64,000 bases of DNA from Coriobacteriia bacterium (GCA_016938135.1 JAFGVD010000015.1:1-64000); one strand, 5' to 3'; shown: positions 19,227 to 29,234, counted from the stretch's first letter. Translations and numbers: made by a program. The notes: generated by a model from the sequence alone, not told the origin.

Positions 19227-19789
19227 CGTTTCTCCACTCCGCGCCATGCCGAAGGCGCTTGCGCGTACAGGTCGCCACCGTGCGCGTCGATGGCCACGAA
19301 CACCGGGAAGTCTTGCAGCTCCATGCGCACGAGGGCCTCGGTGCCCAGTTCGGGCCACGCGATCGTCTCGGCGGAGAGAACATGTGTCGCCAGCAGCGCA
19401 GCCGAGCCGCCTACGGCCGCGAAGTACACAGTACCGGTGCGCTCGCACGCTTCCAGCACCTGCGGTGCGCGGGCACCCTTGCCGATAGTGGCGACGATGC
19501 CGGCATCGAGCAGCGCTGGCGTGTAGGCGTCCATGCGCTTGGCGGTCGTGGGCCCCACAGAACCCACCGCCCGCCCGGCCGCGGAGGGAGTGGGCCCGGC
19601 ATAGAACAGGACTTGCCCGCCCAGCGAGAACGGCAGCTCGCCCGTGGCCTCCAGCGCCTCGGCGATGCGCGCATGTGTTGCATCACGCGCTGTATAGACC
19701 GCGCCGGAAAGCAGCACTTCGTCGCCGGCGCGCAGTCCCGCCAGCGCAGCCACGTCAACTGGTAGCGTCATGCGGATGGGATCAGGCAT
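19223..19789 (-). CDS. Class I fumarate hydratase, C-terminal (beta) domain subunit
   Basis: GDEVLLSGAVYTARDATHARI...FYAGPTPSAAGRAVGSVGPTTAKRMDAYTPALLDAGIVATIGKG. Confidence 0.92.
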   Translation of the reverse strand: MPDPIRMTLPVDVAALAGLRAGDEVLLSGAVYTARDATHARIAEALEATGELPFSLGGQVLFYAGPTPSAAGRAVGSVGPTTAKRMDAYTPALLDAGIVATIGKGARAPQVLEACERTGTVYFAAVGGSAALLATHVLSAETIAWPELGTEALVRMELQDFPVFVAIDAHGGDLYAQAPSAWRGVEKR

Positions 19790-21224
19790 CGGGGCCCTCC
19801 TCGGCGCCACGCCAATTCAGCGTCCGGTAGGCGTACACAGCCGCGGCGATAACGAGCAGCGATGCGAACAGCAGCGTCAGCCGGGGACCGGACAGCCAGA
19901 CCTGATCTAGAGGCAGTCCCTGCTTCTCCACGAACCAGAGTATGAACTTGGCGGTGAGGTCGCCCACCGGAGCGATCACGATCATCGAAAGGAGCAGCGA
20001 CACACGGATCACCGACTCCATCGCAGCGAAAACGCGACCCCGAAGGCTGTCATCGACCGTGCGCACGACGTAGGTATTACCCGAGACGGTCAGCGCCGCG
20101 ATGGAAAAGCCCGCCACGACCGCGAATACGGCAGCGGTCCAGTACGCGGTGCTGAGCGAGAAGATGAACATACCGCCGCCGAAGGCAACGACACCGCCCA
20201 GGAACACGGCCTGCAGCGGGAGCTTCATAGCGATCCGAGGGATCAACAGTGCACCTAAGACCATGCCCAGGGCGATGAACACGAGCATGAACGTCTGAGG
20301 CGCTGCGATCAGCTTCTCAAGCACCTTGACCTTGTCGAGGAACGGCACGCCACCGGAGAGATTCTGCTGCACGTACACCAGCCCGACGGTGATGATGGCG
20401 CCGCCGCCCAGGATCGCCGTACCGATGGTCACAAGTAATCCCCTGAGCTCTCTGTGCGCTCCCAGGAAGCGGAAGGACTCGATCGCGTCCCTGCCGATAA
20501 GGGACAATCCGAGCTTGCCTCTGCTTGAGGGGCGGGCACTGACCTTGATCGAGAGGATGAACGCCGCCGAGACCAAGAACGTCAACGTGTCCAGCGATAC
20601 GCCTGCACGCGGGCCGAGAAGGGCGGGAGCGAGCGGGCCGACGAACTGGTCGACCAATGGGAACCCGCTGGCGAGCACCCATCGCACGATGGCCTCGAAA
20701 CCAGCCAGTATGGCGCCGGACATGGTGAGTCCTATGAGCATGCTCGCCTGCTGGGTCGTGTAGCTGAGGCCGTTTGCAACCGTGATCTCATCATCACTGA
20801 CGAGCGCCGGTATGAGGGCGTTTTTGGCCGGAGTGAAGAATAGCGACGCGATCTCCATGAGCAACACGATCATGTAGATGACAGCCAGGCTGTTGGTGAA
20901 GAGCAGCCCCAGCGCAAGCACCGCGCGCGAGACATCGCATGCGATCATCAGCTTGCGGCGATCAAAGTGGTCGACGAACACGCCCACAAACGAGCTGAGG
21001 AACAGTGACGGCACGATCTTGGCGATCATGATACCGGCCACGGCGAACGAGGAGCCCCCGGACAGAGTGGTGACAAGGGGGATGAGCAGACCGATGACGA
21101 GCCAGTCGCCGGTACCGCTGATGAACTGGCTGAACCAGAGTCTGCGGAAGCGCTTGTTGGACAGAACGGCCGAATACGGGACGTTGCCCTCTGCCGACTG
21201 GCTGATGGAGCTTCCGTTCGCCAT
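19782..21224 (-). CDS. MFS transporter
   Basis: 12-TM-like hydrophobic protein; VFVDHFDRRKLMIACDVSRAVLAL MFS loop motif; start trimmed to MANGSS. Confidence 0.88.
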   Translation of the reverse strand: MANGSSISQSAEGNVPYSAVLSNKRFRRLWFSQFISGTGDWLVIGLLIPLVTTLSGGSSFAVAGIMIAKIVPSLFLSSFVGVFVDHFDRRKLMIACDVSRAVLALGLLFTNSLAVIYMIVLLMEIASLFFTPAKNALIPALVSDDEITVANGLSYTTQQASMLIGLTMSGAILAGFEAIVRWVLASGFPLVDQFVGPLAPALLGPRAGVSLDTLTFLVSAAFILSIKVSARPSSRGKLGLSLIGRDAIESFRFLGAHRELRGLLVTIGTAILGGGAIITVGLVYVQQNLSGGVPFLDKVKVLEKLIAAPQTFMLVFIALGMVLGALLIPRIAMKLPLQAVFLGGVVAFGGGMFIFSLSTAYWTAAVFAVVAGFSIAALTVSGNTYVVRTVDDSLRGRVFAAMESVIRVSLLLSMIVIAPVGDLTAKFILWFVEKQGLPLDQVWLSGPRLTLLFASLLVIAAAVYAYRTLNWRGAEEGPDA

Positions 21225-22060
21225 CACACCACCTCCACGGTGGCAGTGCGCATCGCCGAGCAACCCATATTCACGGCCACAGGCAGCGCTGCGATATGGC
21301 ACGGCGCAGTCAGCACTTTCACGCCAAGCGCTGTGGTGGTGCCACCAAGCCCTGCCGGACCGATACCGGTGGCATTCACCATGCCGAGGAGCTCTCGCTC
21401 CAGGACCCCTGCCCTGCCGGGGCTGTCAGTGTCAAGCGAGGCCAGGAGCGCTCGCTTGGCGAGCCCCGCCACCTTGTCGAAAGTAGATCCGATCCCAACG
21501 CCCACCACGAGGGGCGGGCAGGCACCCGTCGCCTTGGCTTCAACGGTTCTGACAACGAACTCCTTCACGCCTTCGACACCGGCCGATGGGTCAAGCATCG
21601 CAAGTGCTGAGCTGTTGTCTGAGCCGCCGCCTTTGAGCATCACCTGTATGGTTGCCCCGTGGCCGGGCCTGGTCACAAGCTCTACGAACGCAGGCGTGTT
21701 GTCGCCCGTGTTCGACCTGTCAAAGAGGGCGTCGGTTACAACGCTCATACGCAACGCATGCTTCCGATACGCATCACGCACCGCCTGGTCGATGACCGGC
21801 TGCAACGGCTCCCCCAGTCGCTCTTCCACGCCAAGCTCCACCCTGACCCAAACGGTGCCGGTATCCTGGCAGAGCGGGACTCCGTCCGTCTCGGCGATCC
21901 GGGCGTTCTCGATCAACTGGTGCAGAACCCGTCGACCACGCGGGGACGCTTCTGTCTCAGACGCCGCTCGCATCGCTGCGAGCACGTCCGGGCGCAGCGA
22001 CGTAGCCGCTACGCCGATCGCCTCACGGACCGCAGCCGCGACCGTGTGAGCGTCGACCAT
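21224..22060 (-). CDS. Class I fumarate hydratase, N-terminal (alpha) domain subunit
   Basis: LCQDTGTVWVRVELG, MLKGGGSDNSSALAML, GACPPLVVGVGIGSTFDK. Confidence 0.92.
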   Translation of the reverse strand: MVDAHTVAAAVREAIGVAATSLRPDVLAAMRAASETEASPRGRRVLHQLIENARIAETDGVPLCQDTGTVWVRVELGVEERLGEPLQPVIDQAVRDAYRKHALRMSVVTDALFDRSNTGDNTPAFVELVTRPGHGATIQVMLKGGGSDNSSALAMLDPSAGVEGVKEFVVRTVEAKATGACPPLVVGVGIGSTFDKVAGLAKRALLASLDTDSPGRAGVLERELLGMVNATGIGPAGLGGTTTALGVKVLTAPCHIAALPVAVNMGCSAMRTATVEVV

Positions 22061-22064
22061 CGCT

Positions 22065-23000
22065 CTAGCCCTCGATGCCTATGGCAGCGACAGCGTCGGA
22101 AACGCCTGCCGCCGATTCGCGCAGGGTCTCGAGCTCAGCAGCGTCAAGGGGCGCCTCGGGAATGCTCACGACGCCCTGACGACCAAGCGCTGCGGGCACA
22201 GAAAGATACACATCCGAGATGCCGTACTGCCCGTCGAGCAGCACGCACGATGGCATGACCGCACCTGTGTCGTTCAAGATGGCCGAGACCATCGAAGTGA
22301 CCGAAGCCGCCGGGGCGTAGAACGCGCTACCCGTCTTGAGGAACGAGACGACCTCGGCACCGCCGAACACGGTGCGGCGCACCACCTCGGCCACCTCGTC
22401 GGCGGGCAGGATGTCTGTGAGCGGCTTGCCGTCGACGGTGGACAGACGGGGCACGGGCACCATGGCGTCACCGTGAGCGCCCATCACGAGTGCGTCGATC
22501 TGCGATATCGGCGCACCGGTGGCCTGCGCGATGAAGTATGCGAAACGTGCCGAGTCAAGCACGCCGCCCATACCGAGGACACGATCGGAGGGCAGACCGG
22601 AGACCTTCCATGCGAGATAGGTCATCACGTCGAGGGGGTTGGTCACGCACACGAACACCGCATCGGGTGAAGCCTCCGCGGCCTGCGAGATGACGGAGCG
22701 CACGATGGTGCCATTGGCGGCGAGCAGATCATCTCGAGTCATCCCGGGCTTGCGTGGCAGACCCGCGGTCACGACAACGACGTCCGAACCCGCAGTGGCC
22801 GCGTAGTCGTTGCTCCCGGTGACAGTGGAGGCAAACTTCTCCACCGAACGCGAATGCATCATATCGAGAGCCTTGCCCTGCGGTATGCCGTCGGCCACAT
22901 CGATGAGCACGATGTCGGCAAGCCCCTTGATCGCCATCAGAAACGCAGCGGTCGCTCCTACCTGTCCGGCGCCGACCACGGTCACCTTCGGAAGTGCCAT
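22065..23000 (-). CDS. mdh: Malate dehydrogenase (LDH-like type)
   Basis: VTVVGAGQVGATAAFLMAIKGLADIVLIDV, TAGLPRKPGMTRDDLL, VTNPLDVMTYLA, GAHGDAMVP. Confidence 0.93.
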   Translation of the reverse strand: MALPKVTVVGAGQVGATAAFLMAIKGLADIVLIDVADGIPQGKALDMMHSRSVEKFASTVTGSNDYAATAGSDVVVVTAGLPRKPGMTRDDLLAANGTIVRSVISQAAEASPDAVFVCVTNPLDVMTYLAWKVSGLPSDRVLGMGGVLDSARFAYFIAQATGAPISQIDALVMGAHGDAMVPVPRLSTVDGKPLTDILPADEVAEVVRRTVFGGAEVVSFLKTGSAFYAPAASVTSMVSAILNDTGAVMPSCVLLDGQYGISDVYLSVPAALGRQGVVSIPEAPLDAAELETLRESAAGVSDAVAAIGIEG

Positions 23001-23114
23001 GATATCCCCTCTCACACAACGCCGCGTCCCGAGGGGCTGAGCGCCCTGCCGCGACACGGCGAGTATCTACAGACTGACAGCCGGATTCTACCACGAGCAC
23101 GGCTGTCCGCCCTC

Positions 23115-23798
23115 CTATGTGAGGTCTGCGAAGTAGGAGACGTCCAGCTTTCGCCCGCCGTGGGTGGCCAGACGTTGCGCAAGGATGGGGGCCGGCTCGG
23201 GAAGAGACTGGGGCGGCTCAGGTCCCACGAGCGGCATGTCCACGTCGTGCAGCAAGATGTCGTCGCCTGTTCCTGCCTCGGCCATCACCTGTCCGAGATA
23301 GACGATGGCGCTGCCGCCGTGTCCGGGAGAACCGGGCTCGGCGCCGTCGGTCTCAACGACGATCACGAGCGGCGCAACCGAGAGACTCATCGCTATGGCC
23401 AGCTCAAGAAGAGCCTCCGCCTGCAGGTCGGACTCGCTCCGTGGCGCAAGCACCACGACATCGGTGTCTCGCTCGGCCGTCATCTCAAGCACCCGGGGAT
23501 CTATCGCCGCGTCACCCGCAAGCATGGCGACATGTCCGAACCGCTCGAAGTCAGCGGCAAACGCCACCGACCCCGTGTCGGGGCCGACATGTGGGACGAG
23601 CACGTTTGAATGCGGCAGCGCAACGGCCACTCGCTGCCACCATTCGTCCAGCAGCGGGCCGGCGTGGACCGAGGGGACCTCCGGGACGATCACGATATCC
23701 GCCCCCGCCTCAGCAGCCCTGGTCGCCGAGACGATCAGGGCGTCAGCGTCAGCATCAGCGTCCGCACGAAGCAGGTGCTGTAAGACGGCGATACGCAC
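23115..23798 (-). CDS. Carbon-nitrogen hydrolase (nitrilase)-fold protein, apparently lacking the catalytic cysteine
   Basis: MRIAVLQ...AAEAGADIVIVPE core with later strands matching nitrilase layout; no Cys anywhere in the protein. Confidence 0.6.
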   Translation of the reverse strand: MRIAVLQHLLRADADADADALIVSATRAAEAGADIVIVPEVPSVHAGPLLDEWWQRVAVALPHSNVLVPHVGPDTGSVAFAADFERFGHVAMLAGDAAIDPRVLEMTAERDTDVVVLAPRSESDLQAEALLELAIAMSLSVAPLVIVVETDGAEPGSPGHGGSAIVYLGQVMAEAGTGDDILLHDVDMPLVGPEPPQSLPEPAPILAQRLATHGGRKLDVSYFADLT

Positions 23799-23835
23799 GG
23801 CGACCTCCCTGGTCGTGACCGGCGATACCGGTCTC

Positions 23836-26322
23836 CTATGCGTTCTTACCCTCTGTGGCCTCCGGGCTCGCCTTCTTCTCGGGAGCAGCCTTCTTCGCTG
23901 CGGCCGCCTTCTTCGCTGCGGCCGGCTTCTTCGCGGCGGCCTTCTTGGGGGCAGCCTTCTTCGCAGCAGCTTTCTTGGGAGCAGCCTTCTTCTTGGCGCC
24001 TCCCTTGCCCCTGGTCGACGGCGGCTTGAGAGGGCAGTCCGGGTCTATACAGATACGCCACGGACCCTTCCTGGTGTGGACGATGACGATAGGCGCACCA
24101 CACTCGCAGGTATCTTGCGTGGTCTCGATCTCACCACTCTGCGGCAGCGGATAGGAAGTCTTGCAGTTCTCGTAATTGGTACAGCGGACATACCTGTTGC
24201 CGACAGCGGAGTATGCGACCTTGAGATCGCCGCCGTCACCGGTGGGACATCCTGCTGCGCGGATCAGTATCTCTGGGCCCTTCTTCGTGGGACAGACCGG
24301 GCTCAGGCACATCACACGTGGCTTCTTCTTGAACTGGATGATCTTCACCTGAGGAGAGCCGCACACCTCGCACATCTCCTCCACCGCTGCATACTTGGCG
24401 TTCTTCGGCAGAGGATAGGTGACGTCACAGTCCGGATAGCCGGAACAGCCAACGAACGAGCTGCGCGTCTTGGGGGAGAACTTGATGAGCAGGTCGTGAC
24501 CGGACTTGGGACAGATGCCCACCTTCGCGTCCTCATCGGTCGCGTTCTTGAGGAGCTCGCCGACCTCCTCGGCGATGGGAACGAGCTTCTCCATAACGCT
24601 GGCGAGCACCTCTCGCGAATGGCCGACGACCACCTCGCGGGATGCACGGGCATTGGCGATGGCGTCCATCTCGGCCTCAAGCTCGCTTGTCATGTCAGGT
24701 GACGTTATGCGATCCGCATACGTCGTGAGCGCTTCGATGACCGTACGGCCCTTGCACGTGGGCTCTGTGGGATCCTCGCGTATGTACTTGCGGTCGTACA
24801 GGCCCTGGATGATGTCGTGACGCGTCGCCTTGGTGCCCAGGCCCAGCTTCTCCATCTCCTGGATCAGCTTGCCCTGTGAGTACCGCGCAGGCGGCTGCGT
24901 CTGCTTGCCTTCCATCTCCGCGCCCAGAAACGCCACTCGCTCGTCTTCTGTGAACGCCGGGAGCACTTCGTCCTTCTTCAGGCCGTAGTGATACACGGCG
25001 CGGAAGCCGGCTTTGACGACCACATCCCCGCGGGCGAAGAAGGGCTGGCTGGCAACGTCGAAGTCCACCCTGGTGCCCTCGATGATCGCGGCATCCATGA
25101 GCGTGGCCATGAACCGGCGAGAGATCAGGTTGTAGAGCTTGTATGCCTGTGGGTCCACCGACTCCGGATCAAGCGCCCCTGTGGGGTGGATCGGCGGATG
25201 GTCGGTGGTCTCTTTCGCGCCACGCGTCGGTGTGAGAGCGCCTTTGCGCAAGATCGCCTGCACGTGCTCGTGATACGCAGGAACCGCATCAAGCGTCTTG
25301 AGAATGGCGTGCAGGTCGAGACTGGGCGGGTACACCGTGTTGTCCACACGCGGGTAGGAGACATAGCCGCTCATGTAGAGCGATTCAGCCACCCGCATCG
25401 TCTTGGCAGGCGAGAAGCCCTCTGCCGCTGCGGCAGCCATGAGGCTGGTCGTGTTGAACGGCACCGGCGGCTTGACGGTGCGCTTCATGCGCTTCACTCC
25501 GGTGACGACGCCTTCTCGCGCTCCGGCGACCGCGTCCATGACCGCCTTTGCTGCGGCCTCGCTTGTGAAGCGGTCAGTCGCATGGCTGGCCGCCACGCGC
25601 GTACCGTCCTTCTCAAAAGCGCCTTTGACGACCCAGTAATCCTCGGGGACGAACGCTTCGCGAAGCTTCTCGCGATCGACGATCAGCTTGAGCGTAGGCG
25701 TTTGCACCCGGCCGGCCGAAAGGACATCGCCATACGGACGGCGGGTCTTGGTCTGATGCGCGAGCGTGAGATAGCGGGTGACGACGGCACCCCAGATGAG
25801 GTCGATGTCCTGACGGGTCTCGCCGGCCTGCGCGAGTTCCTCGGAGACCACGTCTTGCTCGGCGAACGCACGCTCGATCTCACCTTTGGTGATTGCCGAG
25901 AAGCGCACGCGACGCACCGGCACGGACTTGTTCACCGAAACGACGATGTCACGGGCATCCGAACCGATCAGCTCGCCCTCGCGGTCGAAGTCGGTCGCGA
26001 TGATAACCTCATCGGCCTTCTTCGCCAGGTTCTTCAGCGACTGGATGATGCCACGCTCCTTGGGGAGCTTAAGCACAGGGGCGCGTACCAAAGACGGCAA
26101 CGAGGCTAGATTCCACTTCTTCAGCTCGACATCGTCGAAGGTCTCGGGGAAGTCGACCGCCATGATATGACCCTTGAGGCCGATGCTCACCCAGTCCTCG
26201 CCATCACGCCGGAACGTGTAGACAGGCGTGGTGTAGACCTTCTCGGACTTAGGCTTGCCAACCGCGAGGATCTCAGCGATACGGCGGGCGGCGATATTCT
26301 TCTCGGAGACGATAAGTCGCAT
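23836..26322 (-). CDS. topA: DNA topoisomerase type IA, archaeal-like N-terminus, Zn-finger repeats, K/A-rich tail
   Basis: MRLIVSEKNIAARRIAEILA, ATDFDREGELIG, SYPRVDNTVYPPSLDL, four-Cys modules, AAPKKAAAKKAAPKKAAAKK tail. Confidence 0.92.
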   Translation of the reverse strand: MRLIVSEKNIAARRIAEILAVGKPKSEKVYTTPVYTFRRDGEDWVSIGLKGHIMAVDFPETFDDVELKKWNLASLPSLVRAPVLKLPKERGIIQSLKNLAKKADEVIIATDFDREGELIGSDARDIVVSVNKSVPVRRVRFSAITKGEIERAFAEQDVVSEELAQAGETRQDIDLIWGAVVTRYLTLAHQTKTRRPYGDVLSAGRVQTPTLKLIVDREKLREAFVPEDYWVVKGAFEKDGTRVAASHATDRFTSEAAAKAVMDAVAGAREGVVTGVKRMKRTVKPPVPFNTTSLMAAAAAEGFSPAKTMRVAESLYMSGYVSYPRVDNTVYPPSLDLHAILKTLDAVPAYHEHVQAILRKGALTPTRGAKETTDHPPIHPTGALDPESVDPQAYKLYNLISRRFMATLMDAAIIEGTRVDFDVASQPFFARGDVVVKAGFRAVYHYGLKKDEVLPAFTEDERVAFLGAEMEGKQTQPPARYSQGKLIQEMEKLGLGTKATRHDIIQGLYDRKYIREDPTEPTCKGRTVIEALTTYADRITSPDMTSELEAEMDAIANARASREVVVGHSREVLASVMEKLVPIAEEVGELLKNATDEDAKVGICPKSGHDLLIKFSPKTRSSFVGCSGYPDCDVTYPLPKNAKYAAVEEMCEVCGSPQVKIIQFKKKPRVMCLSPVCPTKKGPEILIRAAGCPTGDGGDLKVAYSAVGNRYVRCTNYENCKTSYPLPQSGEIETTQDTCECGAPIVIVHTRKGPWRICIDPDCPLKPPSTRGKGGAKKKAAPKKAAAKKAAPKKAAAKKPAAAKKAAAAKKAAPEKKASPEATEGKNA

Positions 26323-26440
26323 GTAGTGGTCCTGACTGTGGAATCGGGCACTGCCTAGAGAGTATAGAGGGTGCCGTCAACCCCTAGCCAAACAAAGACC
26401 AACCGGAGACGCTGCAATAAGGGCCGATACGCCGGACTTT

Positions 26441-27001
26441 CTACAGGCCGATATCCGCCGCCCGGGCACGCATAGCGTCAAGCGCCAGCTGCAAGAAATC
26501 GTCACGCGTCATGCCGAGCTCTTCGCATGCAGCCATCTGATCACGGCTCGCTCCGCGCGCGAACGCCTTCTCCTTCCAGCGCTTCTTCAGCGACCGGAGC
26601 TCGACGTTCTCAAGGGACTTGTCGGGACGGACCAGAGCGGCCGCGACGATGAACCCTGTGGTGGGATCCGCCGAGTAAAGCGCGATGTCCATCTGCGACT
26701 CCCGTGGCGCCTTGTCCGCGTGAGCGAGGATAGCGTGCAGCATCTCCTCATCAAGCTCATCCGCGAGCAGCTCAGCAGTCACGACCGCATGGCGCTCGAA
26801 ATCCTCGGCGGTCTCGGCGTAATCAAGATCATGCAGCAGGCCGGCAAGCGCCCAACGCTCGACATCGATTTCTGGCAGCCCGAAGTGGCGCGCGAGCGCC
26901 TCCATGATGATCTCTGTGGCCACACAGTGATTGACGAGATTGTTGTTGCCGATGCGCTCTTTGATGAGCGCAAGTCCTTGCTGCCTGTCCATCATCGCCA
27001 A
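26441..27001 (-). CDS. HD-domain phosphohydrolase
   Basis: NHCVATEIIMEALARHFG...WALAGLLHDLDYAET...RHAVVTAELLADE. Confidence 0.88.
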   Translation of the reverse strand: MAMMDRQQGLALIKERIGNNNLVNHCVATEIIMEALARHFGLPEIDVERWALAGLLHDLDYAETAEDFERHAVVTAELLADELDEEMLHAILAHADKAPRESQMDIALYSADPTTGFIVAAALVRPDKSLENVELRSLKKRWKEKAFARGASRDQMAACEELGMTRDDFLQLALDAMRARAADIGL

Positions 27002-27007
27002 GACCTC

Positions 27008-27670
27008 CTACTCCGCTGCGCGCATCGCTTCGATACGGGCGGTTAGCCAGTCGCACCACGCGTCCACTCCATCGCCCTTGGTGGCAGAGATGGGGAAGAT
27101 CGGCGCGGTCGGGTTGAGTCCCTTGACGACCTCGTCAAACGACTCGCGGTTGAAATCGAAGACACTCATGGTGTCGCATTTGTTGAGGATGACCGCCTCT
27201 GAGATGGCGAAGATACCCGGGTACTTGAGCGGCTTGTCGTCGCCCTCGGGAACGGACAGGATCATCACCTTGGCGTGCTCGCCCAGATCGAAGTCTGTGG
27301 GGCACACGAGGTTGCCCACGTTCTCGATGATGAGCAGGTCGATCTCATCAAGGTCGAGCGCTCCCGCTGCACGACGGATCATCGCGGACTCCAGATGGCA
27401 CGCGCCACCGGTGTTTATCTGCACGGCGGGTATACCGTGCCGCGAGATCTTCTCGGCATCCACACGCGAAGCGATGTCTCCCTCGATCACAGCGATGCGA
27501 TACCTGTCGCGGAGCGCCGCGATGGTGGCCAGGATGGTCGACGTCTTGCCGGCTCCCGGGCTTGCCATAAGGTCGACGACGAAGGTGCCGCTTTCTTTGA
27601 ACAGCTGCCGGTTTTCCTCGGCAAGCGCGTCATTGTGCGCAAGTATGCCTTTTGAGATATCGATCTTCAC
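27008..27670 (-). CDS. hypB: Hydrogenase nickel incorporation GTPase HypB
   Basis: VVDLMASPGAGKTSTIL, VIEGDIASRVDAEKI, INTGGACHLESAMI, LLIIENVGNLVCPTDFDLG. Confidence 0.95.
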   Translation of the reverse strand: MKIDISKGILAHNDALAEENRQLFKESGTFVVDLMASPGAGKTSTILATIAALRDRYRIAVIEGDIASRVDAEKISRHGIPAVQINTGGACHLESAMIRRAAGALDLDEIDLLIIENVGNLVCPTDFDLGEHAKVMILSVPEGDDKPLKYPGIFAISEAVILNKCDTMSVFDFNRESFDEVVKGLNPTAPIFPISATKGDGVDAWCDWLTARIEAMRAAE

Positions 27671-27686
27671 AGAGTTCCCCTCACGG

Positions 27687-28028
27687 TCAGTCGACGTCGA
27701 TGCTGTCGATACGGAGTTCGCGCCCCTGTATCAGCGAGCACAGATAGCTTCCGCACTCCGGGCACTTGACCTCGTAGCGATCGTGCTTGAACTCCGCCGA
27801 GCAGTCCATGCAGCGCGAGCGCCCCTCGAGAATGGTGATACCAAGCGTCGCCTCGGCGGCAATGGTGTCAGCGCGCTGGACCTCGAATGCGAACTGGAGC
27901 GCGTCCTCGACGATCTGCGTGAGCTCGCCGAAGGTCACGTCTATGTGATTGATGCGGGTAGCGCCCTCGGCCTCGGCGGCCTCCAGAGCGGACTTCAGTA
28001 TGCCGTCACAGATGCCCATCTCATGCAT
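27687..28028 (-). CDS. hypA: Hydrogenase nickel incorporation protein HypA
   Basis: MHEMGICDGILKSALEAA...CMDCSAEF...CPECGSYL. Confidence 0.94.
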   Translation of the reverse strand: MHEMGICDGILKSALEAAEAEGATRINHIDVTFGELTQIVEDALQFAFEVQRADTIAAEATLGITILEGRSRCMDCSAEFKHDRYEVKCPECGSYLCSLIQGRELRIDSIDVD

Positions 28029-28049
28029 TGTTCGATCACTCCCGCGTCG

Positions 28050-28808
28050 TCAGTCTTCTCCGAGTTCGAGCTTCTGAGCTCTGATCTTCTTGCGTAGCAG
28101 GACCCTGACCAGCGCCATGCTCCCTTCGAACAGACCGATCATCGCCCCGGCCAGCGCCCCCATGCTCACTGGCGACCAATCGGGCGTTATCATCGCAGAA
28201 ATGATGATGATGACCACCCAAACGGTGCGCCAGTTCTGGCGCAACGTCTTGTAGGGAACGACCTCGAAGTAGACCAGGTAGAACACCACGATCGGCACTT
28301 CGAACGCAACGCCGAAGCCAACCATGAACCACATCGCGAACTGCATCATGCTAGAGGCACGCAACATGAGTTCGAACGTCTCGCCATTCTGCTCCACAAG
28401 CCACTGTGCGCTGGGCTCCAAGATCAACAGGTAGCAAAACGCCACACCTGCGGCAAACAACACGACCGCCGCAAAGAACGTCCACAGGAACCAGCGACGC
28501 TCTTTGGGCTTGAGCGCCGGGACGAAGAACGACAGCGCATGGTAGATGATGACCGGGCTGCCTACGACCAGCGCCGCCCACACGGCCAGACGAAAGCGGT
28601 TGGTCATACCTTCCAGCACGTCAAACGTGAAGCTTCCCTGCGTGCCGATCGCGTTCTGGGCGGGCGCAACGAGCAGGTTGTATATCTCGTCGCTCACAAA
28701 GTAGAGCCCCACAGCCAGGGCACCCAGAACCAAGACGACGATGAACAGCCGACGCCGCAGCTCGGCCATGTGTCCCATGAAGGGCATGCGTTTAGGGGAT
28801 ACAGGCAT
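28050..28808 (-). CDS. tatC: Sec-independent translocase TatC
   Basis: MPFMGHMAELRRRLFIVV, multi-TM, VGFGVAFEVPIVVFYLV. Confidence 0.94.
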   Translation of the reverse strand: MPVSPKRMPFMGHMAELRRRLFIVVLVLGALAVGLYFVSDEIYNLLVAPAQNAIGTQGSFTFDVLEGMTNRFRLAVWAALVVGSPVIIYHALSFFVPALKPKERRWFLWTFFAAVVLFAAGVAFCYLLILEPSAQWLVEQNGETFELMLRASSMMQFAMWFMVGFGVAFEVPIVVFYLVYFEVVPYKTLRQNWRTVWVVIIIISAMITPDWSPVSMGALAGAMIGLFEGSMALVRVLLRKKIRAQKLELGED

Positions 28809-28820
28809 GATTCAGCGCAC

Positions 28821-29234
28821 TCACTCCTCCGTAGAGGTCGAGTGCTCCCCCTCTCGCTGAGTGTGCTCGGACTCCGCAGGTGTATGTTCTGCGGCAGGCT
28901 CCTTGGCAGGCGCCTCGGCAGGCTCCTTGGCAGGTACGTCTTCATCCTTCTGGGCGGCAGGCTCCTTCTCCGCGCGAGCAGCAGCTTCCGCTTCGGCCTT
29001 CTCGGCCTGCACTTTCTCGCGGAAGTTCTTGCCCTTCTTGAACGGGTCGGCACTGGTGCCTTCCGAGGCGTACATCTCCGCTCGGATGGTCGACTCCATC
29101 ATGTCTTGATAGCGCTTGAAATCGCGCAGGAAACGACCGAGGGTCCGAGCGAACTGTGGCAGCTTATCCGGCCCAAAGAGGAACAGCGCCACCATCCCGA
29201 TGATGACGAGCTCTGTACCGCCGATGCCGAACAC
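28821..29234 (-). CDS. Sec-independent translocase TatA/TatB
   Basis: FGIGGTELVIIGMVALFLFGPDKLPQFARTLGRFLRDFKRYQ, acidic/Ala-rich tail; GTG start. Confidence 0.9.
   Translation of the reverse strand: MFGIGGTELVIIGMVALFLFGPDKLPQFARTLGRFLRDFKRYQDMMESTIRAEMYASEGTSADPFKKGKNFREKVQAEKAEAEAAARAEKEPAAQKDEDVPAKEPAEAPAKEPAAEHTPAESEHTQREGEHSTSTEE

Noticed and set aside
23838-24000. Short tandem repeats at the 3' end of topA that could look like an array
   Set aside because: They encode the Lys/Ala/Pro-rich tail of TopA; no spacer structure, not CRISPR.
27008-28028. hypA/hypB as the start of a hydrogenase cluster
   Set aside because: No hydrogenase structural genes or other hyp genes in the window; only nickel-insertion accessory genes can be claimed.
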